Assembly (NCBI GenBank): GCA_951813295.1
Contig: CATOTI010000002.1
Span: forward strand, 868,001 to 932,000
DNA length: 64,000 nucleotides
Direction: 5' to 3'
Origin: an uncultured Pseudomonadales bacterium
GTDB taxonomy: Bacteria; Pseudomonadota; Gammaproteobacteria; Pseudomonadales; Azotimanducaceae
The position numbers and the translations under genes were made by a program. Position 1 is the first letter of the stretch. Every line of letters starts with the position of its first letter. The notes under the pieces were generated by a model that saw only the letters and a program-made list of their open reading frames with translations, had not been told where the DNA came from and did no database searches. Shown here one piece after another: positions 17,608 to 27,056 of this stretch.

Positions 17608-20022
17608 TCAGACAATCACTCCTGCTGCGAACACCTCGCTCACCCGCTCCTCGGAGAATCCCAGCACTTCGGTCAGCACCTCGAAGCTGTGCTCACCGAG
17701 CATCGGCGCGGGGCCGCGCGGCCCCGAATCGTAGCCGCGGATACGGTACTGATGACCCGCGTACGGAACTTCGCCCATCTCACCGTGCTCGTGATGGCGG
17801 TAAAAGCTCCTCGCCTGATACTGCGGGTCGACGAGGAGGTCGCTGCTCCGCTGAACGGCGCCCGCGGGCACGCCCACTGCCTGCAGCAGCGCCATGATTT
17901 CGTGCGGCGATTTCGTCTTCGTCCAGGCCGACAACACATCATCGATTGCGTCGTGTTGGACCAACCGTCCGGCGTTCGTCTCCGTTCCCGCAGGGGCTTG
18001 AATACCGGATGCGCCGAGCAACGCCTGCCACTGCGCGTCCGTCTCGACCGCGATCGCGACCCACTGATCCTCGCCCGCGGCCGGATAACAACTCTGTGGC
18101 GACGTGAAGCGAGACCGATTGCCGAGCCGACTGACAGAATGACCGCTGACCTGCAGGTCGAGAATTTCCGGACCGAGGAAATGCAACGACGCCTCGAGCT
18201 GCGCGAGATCGATGAGACAGCCCTCGCCCGTGCGGCGCCGACGGTCGAGCGCCGCCGCGAGCAGAACGGAGATGAAGCGCGGTGCGATCGTGTCCGTATA
18301 CGCGGTCCACGGGCCACTCGGCGCCAGATCCGGCCAACCCGTCACTTCGTAGAAGCCGGCGAGCGCCGCCGCGTGATAGCCGTAGCCGGCGAGTTTTGCG
18401 GCCGGGCCCGTCTGCCCCATCAGGCACGTGCTGACCATGATGATGCCCGGGTTCAATTCACGGACATGGGCATAGTCGAGCCCCATCCTGATCATGGCCC
18501 CCGGCGCAAAGCTCTCGATCAAGACATCCGACTGGCGGATCAGGTCCTTGGCGACGTCGATCGCGATCGGTGACTTGAGATCGAGCGCAAGGCTCCGTTT
18601 CGATGTATTGAAGTCACCGTAGAACTGCGAACGGTTCCAGCCTGGAATCGCATCCTTGAAGGGACCCGCGCCCCGTAATACATCCGGGCGGTTTTCCGAT
18701 TCGACGCGAACGACCGTCGCTCCGTGATCGGCAAGGTATTTCGCACTGATCGGACCCACGCCGACCCAGGCGAAATCGGCGACGTTGAGGCCCTCGAAGG
18801 GAAGCTCGTCCGGCGCTCGCGGGACTTCGACGCGGGAGCGCTTGCGCCCGGCGAGTTCGTTGCGGATCTCGTCACCGTGCTCGTCGAGCTTGGGCGCTTC
18901 GGAGCGCACCGAAAGAAGCGGTGCACCCTCACCCTGTCGTTTCGCCCACAAACCCGGACTTCGAACTATCTGGCCGGTCGGCATCTCGACGTCACGCCAG
19001 TAGTCCCGCATACCGAGATGCTCGAGATCGAGCAACTCTTCGAGCGTGTTGACGGGCATCAGCGTGATGTCGTGCTCGATCCCATAGGCGAGTAGTTCCG
19101 CCTTCGTCTTGTCGATGAAGTATCGGCGCAGGATCGCGATCATGTCGGGCATCGAGTATTTGACCTCTGCCTCGGGATCGCGCAAGGCCATGTCGAAGTT
19201 GTCCCAGTCGACTTCGCGTGCGTCCGCACCGATCACACCGGCCGCGATCATCGGCTCCAAGAGGCCCACGATCACCTGCGACATGGGCAGCGCCACGATG
19301 TAGCCGTCGGCGCAGGGGTGAACGATGTCGATACCCCCCATGCTCGAACCGGCCCGCTCGAAATCGAAACCCTGAATCGCGTGGGCATCCATCGCCTGCA
19401 GCATCGTCCAGGTCATCGCACTTTGCGCCGAAACGTCGACGTACTGTCCTTCACCCGTCGTCTGCACGCGGCGGTGGGCCACCAACGCGCCGGCCGCCGC
19501 CTCGACACCCGCATGGCGCCAGACCTGTGTGACGCTGACGCGGACCGGCGCGCGATCCGCAGGTCCTTGCAACGAAACCGGCCCACCCATGGCGGCAAGC
19601 ACCAAATCGTTGGCGACGAATTCGGAATACGGTTCATCGTCGCCGAAGGGCGAGATGCGCACGTGCACGATCTGGTCGTTCAACGCGCTGATCGAATCGA
19701 CATCGTATCCCCAGATCGCCAGCACGCTCCCCGGTGCCGACTCGAAGATGAAGTCGGCCGATTCGACAAGTGCCTCGAAGGTCGCGCGATCCGCCTCAAC
19801 CGATGGGTCGAGCGCGATCGAACGCTTGTTTCGATTGAACGCCAGAAACGAAAGGCTGCGCCGATCCGAAGAGTCAGCATCGATCGTCGGCTCCACGGTC
19901 CTCGAGGCCGAGCCCGAAGGCGGTTCGACCCGAATGACGTCGGCACCCAGATCGCCCAACAACATGGGGCCGATTTCGCCACGATGGTCAGTCAGATCGA
20001 TTACCCGATAGCAATCGAGCAT
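17608..20022 (-). CDS. tandem class III CoA-transferase (CaiB/BaiF fusion)
   Basis: An 804-residue protein made of two CaiB/BaiF domains, about residues 1-400 and 410-804; ordinary members are about 400. The second half contains the catalytic Asp (Asp577, in TAYTD) followed by RRRTGEGCLIDLAQLEA. In the first half the matching stretch, VSVTQVWRHAG before TTGEGQYVDVS, has no Asp, so this domain is probably non-catalytic. The known enzyme with this architecture, size and active second half is DddD, the DMSP CoA-transferase/lyase, but other tandem CoA-transferases exist and I cannot assign the substrate. The ATG at 20022 has GGGAG seven bases upstream; a GTG six bases earlier is also possible. 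Confidence 0.88.
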   Translation of the reverse strand: MLDCYRVIDLTDHRGEIGPMLLGDLGADVIRVEPPSGSASRTVEPTIDADSSDRRSLSFLAFNRNKRSIALDPSVEADRATFEALVESADFIFESAPGSVLAIWGYDVDSISALNDQIVHVRISPFGDDEPYSEFVANDLVLAAMGGPVSLQGPADRAPVRVSVTQVWRHAGVEAAAGALVAHRRVQTTGEGQYVDVSAQSAMTWTMLQAMDAHAIQGFDFERAGSSMGGIDIVHPCADGYIVALPMSQVIVGLLEPMIAAGVIGADAREVDWDNFDMALRDPEAEVKYSMPDMIAILRRYFIDKTKAELLAYGIEHDITLMPVNTLEELLDLEHLGMRDYWRDVEMPTGQIVRSPGLWAKRQGEGAPLLSVRSEAPKLDEHGDEIRNELAGRKRSRVEVPRAPDELPFEGLNVADFAWVGVGPISAKYLADHGATVVRVESENRPDVLRGAGPFKDAIPGWNRSQFYGDFNTSKRSLALDLKSPIAIDVAKDLIRQSDVLIESFAPGAMIRMGLDYAHVRELNPGIIMVSTCLMGQTGPAAKLAGYGYHAAALAGFYEVTGWPDLAPSGPWTAYTDTIAPRFISVLLAAALDRRRRTGEGCLIDLAQLEASLHFLGPEILDLQVSGHSVSRLGNRSRFTSPQSCYPAAGEDQWVAIAVETDAQWQALLGASGIQAPAGTETNAGRLVQHDAIDDVLSAWTKTKSPHEIMALLQAVGVPAGAVQRSSDLLVDPQYQARSFYRHHEHGEMGEVPYAGHQYRIRGYDSGPRGPAPMLGEHSFEVLTEVLGFSEERVSEVFAAGVIV

Positions 20023-20122
20023 CAGCACGCTCCCAGTCCTCCCTAATCGAAGCGCGATAGTAAGACCAACCGCCGCCCCGACGTAAAGACCACGTGATCG
20101 ACGAGCCCTCTCCTCCCCATCC

Positions 20123-20144
20123 CTAACCGGATTGGGTTAGTTTT
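20123..20144. promoter_or_regulatory. short dyad upstream of the YejA gene
   Basis: CTAACC (20123-20128) and GGTTAG (20135-20140) form a 6-bp inverted repeat with a 6-base spacer, followed by TTTT, only seven bases before the YejA start. It lies between divergent genes, so a repressor site or a leader hairpin is possible. No protein is known to bind it. Confidence 0.3.
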
Positions 20145-20150
20145 CAGGTT

Positions 20151-22055
20151 ATGAAAAGACTGACCACAAGAGCGCTCCTCGCTTCAGTCTCGATCGTCGC
20201 CGGCGCGAACGACGCGGACCTCGGCGCAACGGACGAGGCGATCTACGACGCTTCGCCGCCGGGCTATCACCACGGATTCTCTTTTTTCGGCGAGCTGGCG
20301 TATCCCGCTGACTTCCCGCATTTCGACTATGTGAATCCCGACGCGCCCGTGGGCGGCGAACTCGTCGTGTCCGTGGTCGGCACGTTCAACAGCTTCACGC
20401 CCTGGATCCAGAAAGGCATCAACCCCGCCGGCTACGGCTTCGTCGGCAAATGGAACTTCCTGCTCGACCGAATCCTCGAGGGTGGCGATGACGACCCGGC
20501 GGCTGGTTATTCCCGCCTGGCGGCGATGGAAGCCGCACCCGATTACAGTTGGTTCAAGCTCAAGATCCATCCCGAAGCGAAGTGGCACGACGGCGTGCCG
20601 GTGACGGCCGACGACATCATGTTCACCCGGGAATACGTCGTGGAGCATGCATCGGCCCCGATCCGCACGGGCCTGGCCCACCTCGGCCGTGCAGAGCGAC
20701 TAAGCGATTCCGAAGTCGTCATCCACATCACCGATCCCGCCTTCAGGAACCCGAGCGCCGGGCTTTCCGTCGGTCACCTGCCGATCCTCCCAGCCCACTA
20801 TTGGAAAGACCGCGACGTCACCTCGACGACGCTCGAACCGCCACTCGGCAGCGGTCCTTATCGGATCGCCGATTTTGAACTCGGCAAGCGCATCACCTAC
20901 GAGCGCGTCGACGACTACTGGGGCTGGGACGTTCCCGCGATGAGAGGTAAGTACAATTTCGAACGCATCACGTTCGAGTACTTTCGCGACAACACCGTGG
21001 CACGGGAGGCGACCAAAAAGGGGATCGTCAGTTTTCGTGGCGAAGGCGTCGCCAAAGACTGGATGACGTCGTACCGCAACTTTCCGCCCCTCGAGGACGG
21101 CGTCTTCATCCGCGAACTTGCTGAACGGCGCAACATCACCGCGATGGCCTCCGCGATGGTGCTCAACATGCGCAAGGAGCGTTTCCAGGATCCGCGTGTG
21201 CGTAAGGCGCTCCTCTATGCCTACGACTTCGACTGGATCAACCGAGTCCAGCATTTCGGCTTCTATCGCCGCGTCGACAGTTTCTTCGACAACTCCAACC
21301 TCGAACATCGCGGCGTGCCGACGGGTCTCGAGCTCGAGATCCTCGAGGAGTTTCGCGACGAATTGCCGCCTGAAGTCTTTACGACACCTTTCCACATCCC
21401 GCGCTCGGACGGCCGCGGCCTCAACCGAAAAAACATGCTGATCGCACAGGAGCTCTTCGCCGAGGCCGGCTGGAACGTCGTCAACGGCAAGCTCGTCAAC
21501 GAGGCGGGCGAGCAGTTCAAGTTCGAGTTCCTTTCGAACAACCCCGCCGAAGAACGCGCCGCGCTGCCGTACATCGCGATGTTGAAGCGCCTCGGCATCG
21601 ACGCCTCCGTGAGGACAGTTGATCCCACCCAGCGGCGCAATCGGTTGCGCGGGTTCGCTTTCGATTCGGTCATCAACGACTACTGGGCTACGCCGACGCT
21701 CGGCACCTACCTCAAGTCCTTCTTCCACTCATCGGGCGCCGATGCGCCGTTTACCGAGAATCTGTCGGGCATTCAAAGCCGTGCGGTCGACTCACTCGTC
21801 GCCCGCGCGCTCACGACATACGACCGCGACGAACTCTACGCCACAGGGCGCGCGCTCGACCGGGTGCTGCTGTACGGCTACTACATGATCCCGATGCAGA
21901 TCGAGTCCGGCATGCGGTGGACGTATTGGGATAAATTCGGTCGACCGGAGACGTCGTCACGTTTCGACCACCACTCGTTTCCGCTCACCTGGTGGGTCGA
22001 CGCCGAAAAGGATGCACGCGTACACGAGTATCTAGCGACGGTACGCGAGGACTAA
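20151..22055 (+). CDS. yejA: YejA-like peptide ABC transporter substrate-binding protein
   Basis: A 634-residue periplasmic binding protein of family 5 (SBP_bac_5). The N-terminal signal-like segment (residues 1-20) precedes YPADFPHFDYVNPDAPVGG, a run typical of YejA. Length matches YejA-type proteins (about 600). YejA delivers oligopeptides such as microcin C to YejBE. The two permease genes follow at once, seven bases and zero bases apart, so this is one operon. The signal peptide's hydrophobic core is short. The ATG has only a weak AGG box. A related substrate range (peptides, opines) is inferred, not shown. Confidence 0.88.
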   Translation: MKRLTTRALLASVSIVAGANDADLGATDEAIYDASPPGYHHGFSFFGELAYPADFPHFDYVNPDAPVGGELVVSVVGTFNSFTPWIQKGINPAGYGFVGKWNFLLDRILEGGDDDPAAGYSRLAAMEAAPDYSWFKLKIHPEAKWHDGVPVTADDIMFTREYVVEHASAPIRTGLAHLGRAERLSDSEVVIHITDPAFRNPSAGLSVGHLPILPAHYWKDRDVTSTTLEPPLGSGPYRIADFELGKRITYERVDDYWGWDVPAMRGKYNFERITFEYFRDNTVAREATKKGIVSFRGEGVAKDWMTSYRNFPPLEDGVFIRELAERRNITAMASAMVLNMRKERFQDPRVRKALLYAYDFDWINRVQHFGFYRRVDSFFDNSNLEHRGVPTGLELEILEEFRDELPPEVFTTPFHIPRSDGRGLNRKNMLIAQELFAEAGWNVVNGKLVNEAGEQFKFEFLSNNPAEERAALPYIAMLKRLGIDASVRTVDPTQRRNRLRGFAFDSVINDYWATPTLGTYLKSFFHSSGADAPFTENLSGIQSRAVDSLVARALTTYDRDELYATGRALDRVLLYGYYMIPMQIESGMRWTYWDKFGRPETSSRFDHHSFPLTWWVDAEKDARVHEYLATVRED

Positions 22056-22061
22056 CCGCAG

Positions 22062-23150
22062 ATGGGCCAGTACGTTCTCCGCCGGTTGTTACTCATGATC
22101 CCGACCTTGTTCGGCATCATGCTGATCAACTTTCTGATCGTGCAGCTCGCGCCGGGCGGGCCGATCGATCTCATCATCGAGCAGATGATGTCGGGCTCCA
22201 GCGGTGCACTGCAGACGCGCGGCGCCGGTGCAGCGATGGACGTCGGCACCACCACGATGGTCGATTCCGGCACACGCGACGCCGCCTCGCGCGGTCTTGA
22301 TCCGGAGCTCATCGCGGAACTGGAGGCACAGTTCGGTTTCGACAAACCGCTGCACGAGCGCTTCGGCAGCATGATCGGCGGCTATCTCACGCTCGATTTC
22401 GGCGAGAGCTTCTATCAGGACCGGCCCGTCATCGATCTGATCGTGGAACGTTTGCCGGTGTCGATCTCGCTCGGGCTCTGGTCGATGCTGCTGATCTACC
22501 TGATCTCGATACCGCTGGGCATCCGTAAAGCCGTCATGGACGGCACGCGGTTCGATGCGTGGACGAGCGCCGTGATCTTCGTCGGCTACGCGGTGCCGTC
22601 GTTCCTCTTTGCGGTCTTCCTCATCATCATGTTCGCGGGCGGGAGCTATTTCGACTGGTTCCCCCTGCGGGGGCTGCAAAGCGACAACGCCCACGAACTG
22701 AGCCTCCTCGGTCGGATCGGTGACTACTTCTGGCACCTCGCGTTGCCGATCACGTCGTTGACGATCGGCGGCTTCGCCACGCTCACGATGCTGACGAAGA
22801 ACTCGTTTCTGGAGGAAATCAGCAAGCAGTTCGTCCTGACGGCGCGTGCCAAGGGGCTGACCGAGCGCCGCGTGCTCTACGGCCACGTTTTCCGCAACGC
22901 GATGCTGATCGTGATCGCCGGCTTTCCGGCCGCGCTGATCGGCATCCTATTTACCGCGTCGATGCTGATCGAGGTCATCTTCAGCCTCGATGGCATCGGT
23001 TTGCTCGGCTTCGAGGCGATCATTTCGCGCGACTACCCGATCATGTTCGGCACGCTCTTCATCTTCACGGTGATCGGCCTCATGTTGCAGCTCGTCGGCG
23101 ATGTCACCTACACGCTCGTCGATCCTCGAATCGACTTCGAGGCCCGCTAG
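22062..23150 (+). CDS. yejB: YejB-like ABC transporter permease
   Basis: A 362-residue inner-membrane permease of the peptide/nickel (BPD_transp_1) type. It begins with [20 protein letters not shown], an N-terminal segment typical of YejB, then a large periplasmic loop (residues 45-120) before five more hydrophobic segments. The EAA-type loop lies around [21 protein letters not shown], where the ATPase subunit normally docks. YejB pairs with YejE, encoded directly after it with no gap. No ATPase gene is found in the operon. Confidence 0.9.
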   Translation: MGQYVLRRLLLMIPTLFGIMLINFLIVQLAPGGPIDLIIEQMMSGSSGALQTRGAGAAMDVGTTTMVDSGTRDAASRGLDPELIAELEAQFGFDKPLHERFGSMIGGYLTLDFGESFYQDRPVIDLIVERLPVSISLGLWSMLLIYLISIPLGIRKAVMDGTRFDAWTSAVIFVGYAVPSFLFAVFLIIMFAGGSYFDWFPLRGLQSDNAHELSLLGRIGDYFWHLALPITSLTIGGFATLTMLTKNSFLEEISKQFVLTARAKGLTERRVLYGHVFRNAMLIVIAGFPAALIGILFTASMLIEVIFSLDGIGLLGFEAIISRDYPIMFGTLFIFTVIGLMLQLVGDVTYTLVDPRIDFEAR

Positions 23151-24191
23151 GTGCAGTTCTCACCCCTCACCGAGCGACGGCTGGCGAACTTTCGCGCCAA
23201 TCGACGCGGCTATTGGTCGCTGGTGATCTTCATCACGCTATTCGTGATATCGCTCTTTTCCGAGTTCATCGCCAACGACCGTCCGATCCTCATGCGCCAC
23301 AACGGCGAACTGTTCGCGCCGGTCCTGTTCACCTACACGGAAAAGGACTTCGGCGGCGTTTTCGAAACGGAGGCGAAGTACGAGGACGAGTACGTCCAAG
23401 CACTCGTACGGGAAAGTGGCGGGTGGATGCTCTGGCCACCGATCCGGTTCAGCTACAACAGCATCGACTGGTACATCGAGAGCGGCGCACCGGCACCGCC
23501 TTCATCGCGCCACTGGCTCGGCGTCGACGACGGAGCCAGAGACGTGGCGGCCCGACTGCTCTACGGATTCCGGCTTTCCGTCAGCTTTGGTCTCGGCCTC
23601 ACGATCGTGGCCTCGCTGATCGGTATCGCGATAGGCGCGATCCAGGGATTTTTCGGCGGTCTGACCGACCTGATCGGTCAACGCATCATCGAAATCTGGG
23701 CCGGACTGCCCGTCCTCTTTCTGCTCATCATCATTTCGAGCATGGTCGAACCGTCGGTCCTTGTTCTCTTCGGGCTACTCATCCTCTTCAGCTGGATGAC
23801 GCTCGTGTCGGTCGTTCGCGCGGAATTCCTGCGCGCGCGCAACTTCGACTTCGTCCGTGCAGCCCGCAGCCTCGGCGTCGCCAATTCGACGATCATGCGC
23901 CGCCACGTGCTGCCGAACGCCATGGTCGCGACGCTCACGTACCTGCCGTTCATTCTGAATGGATCCATCACAACGCTCACCGCACTCGATTTTCTGGGCT
24001 TCGGCCTGCCGCCGGGTTCCGCATCCCTCGGTGAACTCCTGGCCCAGGGCAAGGCGAATATCCAGACACCCTGGTTGGGTCTGACGGGTTTCGCGACCCT
24101 CGCCGTCATGCTGACACTCTTGATCTTCGTCGGCGAGGCCGTGCGCGACGCGTTCGATCCTCGCCGTTCCGACAATCTCGTCGGAACTTGA
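23151..24191 (+). CDS. yejE: YejE-like ABC transporter permease
   Basis: A 346-residue inner-membrane permease, starting at a GTG that directly follows the YejB stop. The N-terminal region LTERRLANFRANRRGYWS and the long periplasmic loop with GELFAPVLFTYTEKDFGG are characteristic of YejE. The EAA loop appears as RAARSLGVANSTIMRRHVLPNA. The next gene is not the expected YejF ATPase but an AraC-type regulator three bases downstream. The transporter therefore needs an ATPase encoded elsewhere. Confidence 0.9.
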   Translation: MQFSPLTERRLANFRANRRGYWSLVIFITLFVISLFSEFIANDRPILMRHNGELFAPVLFTYTEKDFGGVFETEAKYEDEYVQALVRESGGWMLWPPIRFSYNSIDWYIESGAPAPPSSRHWLGVDDGARDVAARLLYGFRLSVSFGLGLTIVASLIGIAIGAIQGFFGGLTDLIGQRIIEIWAGLPVLFLLIIISSMVEPSVLVLFGLLILFSWMTLVSVVRAEFLRARNFDFVRAARSLGVANSTIMRRHVLPNAMVATLTYLPFILNGSITTLTALDFLGFGLPPGSASLGELLAQGKANIQTPWLGLTGFATLAVMLTLLIFVGEAVRDAFDPRRSDNLVGT

Positions 24192-24194
24192 GCG

Positions 24195-24974
24195 ATGCCG
24201 CAGGGTGAAGAAACGACCCTGATCGAGCATCCGGTGCCCGCGCACCTTCAGCCGTTCGTTCGGTCGATCGTCGGCTACGCCGAGGCCGACCACGACGCGA
24301 TGCTGGCGCAGCAGGTGCCGACGACGATCATCCCGCTGATCCTGGTGACCGGCCCCGGATTTCGACGCTTCGATCCGACGCGCGGAACCCAGGATCTCGC
24401 GTCGAGCTTTGTCGCGGGTGTGCACCAACGCACGGTGACGATTGCATCCGACGGCGGCGCGGAATGCATTCAGATCGACATCTACCCGGCCGCCGCACAG
24501 CGCCTGTTGACGATCGACATGGTTGACGCCAGCAACACGATCGTCGATCTCGAAGATATCGCCCGCCGCCGGTTTGCTCGCCTGAACGACAAACTCAGGT
24601 GCGCCCGACGCTGGTCGCAGCGTTTTGCGATCGTCGATCGTGAACTCACGTTGGCACTCGCCGGACATCGTGACGACCTCGCCGATTGGGCCATGAAACG
24701 GATTCTCATCGCCAACGGTCGCGTCAGGATCGACGAGCTCGCGAGCCGCGCCGGTTGCACACGCAAACACCTCAACAGCGTCTTCAGACGCCGCGTCGGC
24801 GTCTCGCCGAAATCCTTCTGTCGGATCGCCCGTTTCGAACGTGCTCATCGCCTCGCCACGTCGACGGACGCGGCCCTCGTCGACATCGCGTTCGAGGTGG
24901 GATACGCCGATCAGTCGCATATGGCCCGCGATTTCCGTGAACTCTCCGGTTCCGCACCCAGCGGCTGGCGGTAG
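24195..24974 (+). CDS. AraC-family transcriptional regulator
   Basis: A 259-residue regulator. The C-terminal part (about residues 170-259) holds two helix-turn-helix motifs: RIDELASRAGCTRKHLNSVF and LVDIAFEVGYADQSHMARDF, with the conserved GYADQSHMARDFRE signature of the second. The N-terminal 160 residues are a variable effector-sensing domain. It follows the YejE gene by three bases on the same strand and so is probably cotranscribed; it could control the transporter operon or the cupin operon downstream. That role is inferred from position only. Confidence 0.88.
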   Translation: MPQGEETTLIEHPVPAHLQPFVRSIVGYAEADHDAMLAQQVPTTIIPLILVTGPGFRRFDPTRGTQDLASSFVAGVHQRTVTIASDGGAECIQIDIYPAAAQRLLTIDMVDASNTIVDLEDIARRRFARLNDKLRCARRWSQRFAIVDRELTLALAGHRDDLADWAMKRILIANGRVRIDELASRAGCTRKHLNSVFRRRVGVSPKSFCRIARFERAHRLATSTDAALVDIAFEVGYADQSHMARDFRELSGSAPSGWR

Positions 24975-25043
24975 GTAACAAATCTTCAAGCCACATCTGC
25001 GGGAGAGGAGGAGGATCGCGGTCATCTTTTGAGGAGAGCCCCT

Positions 25044-25439
25044 ATGAACACCGCCCTCGATCTCGGCCATAGCCCCGTCCACCTCGGATCCAACGGCACA
25101 GCCCGGAAGATCAACGACTTCCATTTTGATCCTGCGTCGTTCGAGAACTACATCGACGCGCACTGCCCAAACGAGCCCGGCCACCTCGCAATGATCGAGG
25201 AGACACCGACGGACTGGCCGGCTTGGGAGTGCCACCCCGATGGCGATGAACTCGTGATCGTCCTGACTGGGCGAGCAACATTTTTGCAGGAGATGGACGG
25301 CGACACCGTATCCACCGACGTCGGCCCGGGTGACGCCATCGTCAACCCAAGAGGCGTCTGGCACACGGCTAACGTCACCGAACCGCTCCGTGCTATCTAT
25401 GTCACTCCCTGCCCCGGCACGACGCACCGACCGCGATGA
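25044..25439 (+). CDS. cupin-domain protein
   Basis: A 131-residue small cupin. The two cupin motifs are visible as WECHPDGDELVIVLTGRATF and DVGPGDAIVNPRGVWHTAN, with His, Asp and the second-motif His in place. Such one-domain cupins bind metals or small ligands. The start has GAGGAG seven to eight bases upstream. The stop overlaps the start of the next gene as ATGA, indicating translational coupling with a VOC protein, and a START-like gene follows at once. The role is unknown. Confidence 0.8.
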   Translation: MNTALDLGHSPVHLGSNGTARKINDFHFDPASFENYIDAHCPNEPGHLAMIEETPTDWPAWECHPDGDELVIVLTGRATFLQEMDGDTVSTDVGPGDAIVNPRGVWHTANVTEPLRAIYVTPCPGTTHRPR

Positions 25440-25825
25440 CAGACCAACAACAATCACCTTATCTCGGCATCGTTCCTTACCTCTTCTACGACGACGCCGA
25501 GTCCGCCATCGAATGGCTCGTCCGCGTCTTCGGCTTCGAAGAACGGGGCGTGTGGAAGGACGACCAAGGACGGATACAGAACGCCGAACTGCGCGTGGGC
25601 GATACGGAAATCTGGCTCGACGGCGGTGGTCGCCCGAAGGACACGAAGCCGACCTGGGTCGGGATCTGGGTCGATGACGTCGACGCGATCTATCGCGCGG
25701 TTCAGGGCGCCGGTGTCAAAACGCCAGAACCCGTACAGCGCGAGTTCGGCGTCCGGATGCTCACGGTCACGGACCCCGAAGGCACACTCTGGGGGTTCAT
25801 CAAGCGAACCGAGGCGAGCGCTTAG
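25436..25825 (+). CDS. VOC family protein
   Basis: A 129-residue glyoxalase/bleomycin-resistance-fold protein. It shows LGIVPYLFYDDAESAIEWLVRVFGF at the N-terminus and LTVTDPEGTLWGFI at the C-terminus, the usual VOC halves. The classical metal ligands are not clearly all present, as in PhnB-like members. It overlaps the cupin gene by four bases and ends five bases before the START-like gene, so the three form one operon. Function not specified. Confidence 0.8.
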   Translation: MTDQQQSPYLGIVPYLFYDDAESAIEWLVRVFGFEERGVWKDDQGRIQNAELRVGDTEIWLDGGGRPKDTKPTWVGIWVDDVDAIYRAVQGAGVKTPEPVQREFGVRMLTVTDPEGTLWGFIKRTEASA

Positions 25826-25830
25826 CCGAC

Positions 25831-26382
25831 GTGACGTACGACTGGTCCCATTTCCATGTGCGCATGCGTTATCTCGCCACGCTCGACGATGTGTATCGCC
25901 GATTCGCGACGATGGATGGGCTCGAGTCGTTCTTCATCTACCGCGCAATACACGAGAGCGCCGACGGCCACCAAAAGAAACCCGATGAACTGGTGCGGCC
26001 CGGTGATCGCTACGATTGGACGTACGTTCATGATTTCGGCCACGGCGGTACATTTATGGATGCGACTGACAACGAATTCTTGAGCTTCACGTTCGGCTCG
26101 ATGCACGTCGATATCTCGTTCCGAGAGATCGAAACACGCGACGGCGGTCTCGCCACGGAAGTCGATCTACACCAAACGAACTGCGCCACGACCGACCCGG
26201 ATCGTGCCTGGCAGCACGTCAATTGCCGGAGCTGCTGGATCTACTTCATGACGAACCTTCGATCCGTGCTCGCGACGGGGCACGACGTCCGTGATTTTGA
26301 TCATCCCGAGTGGAACGATTCGGTGAGCATCGGGTTCGACCCGGAAGCACTCCCAGGCGCGCCTCGCGTGAGGCGTAGCTGA
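25831..26382 (+). CDS. START/SRPBCC-like (AHSA1-type) protein
   Basis: A 183-residue protein beginning at a GTG. Features such as FHVRMRYLATLDDVYRRFATMDGLESFF and the C-terminal helix WIYFMTNLRSVLATGHDVRDFD resemble the ligand-binding SRPBCC fold (AHSA1 group), in which a long C-terminal helix closes a hydrophobic cavity. It is five bases downstream of the VOC gene and convergent with the TetR gene. The family binds lipids, polyketides or acts as a chaperone partner; a specific role is not visible. Confidence 0.65.
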   Translation: MTYDWSHFHVRMRYLATLDDVYRRFATMDGLESFFIYRAIHESADGHQKKPDELVRPGDRYDWTYVHDFGHGGTFMDATDNEFLSFTFGSMHVDISFREIETRDGGLATEVDLHQTNCATTDPDRAWQHVNCRSCWIYFMTNLRSVLATGHDVRDFDHPEWNDSVSIGFDPEALPGAPRVRRS

Positions 26383-26398
26383 AGGCGGGGACGAACCG

Positions 26399-27010
26399 CT
26401 ACCTCAATAGGTAACGCTCGAGCATGTCGATGATCGCGTCGATCACCTTGTTGTCCTTGAGCCTGTCGGGTGCGTGCAGCGCATAGTCGTGAATCGTCGA
26501 GCTGACGACACGCATCAGGAACTCGGCCAACCCATCGAGATCGCTGAAACGGCGCAGCTCGTCGCGATGTGCCCGAAAGTAGGCCGTCGACAGCGCCTTG
26601 AAGTGCTCGAAGACCTCGAGCTCGAGATCCGCCGTCGCCCGCCGCGGGATCTCGGTCTCGAGCGCAACGTAGGTCTTGAGATCGGCGCGCACGTAGTCGA
26701 CACGACCCACGACCAGGTGTCGGATCACGTCCCGCGGCGCGACGGGCCGCGGTTCGGCGACCAGACGCGCATACCATTTCGCCGCCTCGCGACGGCGTAG
26801 TTCGGCAAAAACGGCTTCCTTACCAGGGAAGTATTCGTACAGCGAACCGATGCTCACGCCGGCCCGATTGGCGATCCGATTCGTCGTGGATCGCGCGTAG
26901 CCCTCGCGCACCAAAACCTGAGCAGCTGCCGCGACGATGGCGTCGACCGTGGCGCGGGCACGCGCCTGGCGGGGCTCTTTCTTGAGTTCGAAGCGTGTGG
27001 TCTGATCCAT
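26399..27010 (-). CDS. TetR-family transcriptional regulator
   Basis: A 203-residue repressor. The N-terminal helix-turn-helix (about residues 17-65) includes TVDAIVAAAAQVLVREG and RIANRAGVSIGSLYEYFPGKEAVF, the classical TetR signature; the C-terminal half is a ligand-binding helical bundle. The start is the ATG at 27010. It is divergent from the P450 gene across 46 bases containing a palindrome, which is the usual arrangement for a repressor controlling itself and its target. Confidence 0.9.
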   Translation of the reverse strand: MDQTTRFELKKEPRQARARATVDAIVAAAAQVLVREGYARSTTNRIANRAGVSIGSLYEYFPGKEAVFAELRRREAAKWYARLVAEPRPVAPRDVIRHLVVGRVDYVRADLKTYVALETEIPRRATADLELEVFEHFKALSTAYFRAHRDELRRFSDLDGLAEFLMRVVSSTIHDYALHAPDRLKDNKVIDAIIDMLERYLLR

Positions 27011-27017
27011 GGAGAAC

Positions 27018-27045
27018 CCGAGCAAAAACCTGAGCAATTGCTCGG
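27018..27045. promoter_or_regulatory. putative TetR operator between tetR and P450 genes
   Basis: CCGAGCAA (27018-27025) and TTGCTCGG (27038-27045) are exact inverted repeats, and the right arm is part of a perfect 12-bp palindrome, GAGCAATTGCTC (27032-27043). The GAGCAA half-site therefore occurs three times. The whole divergent gap is only 46 bases, so binding here would cover both promoters. This matches TetR-type operator geometry, but no binding data are available. Confidence 0.7.
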
Positions 27046-27056
27046 ATCATAGACAG

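Noticed and set aside
23775-25457. 560-codon minus-strand frame opposite the YejE and AraC genes
   Set aside because: It crosses three confident genes in antisense and its sequence is low-complexity Arg/Glu/Asp-rich, as expected for a shadow.
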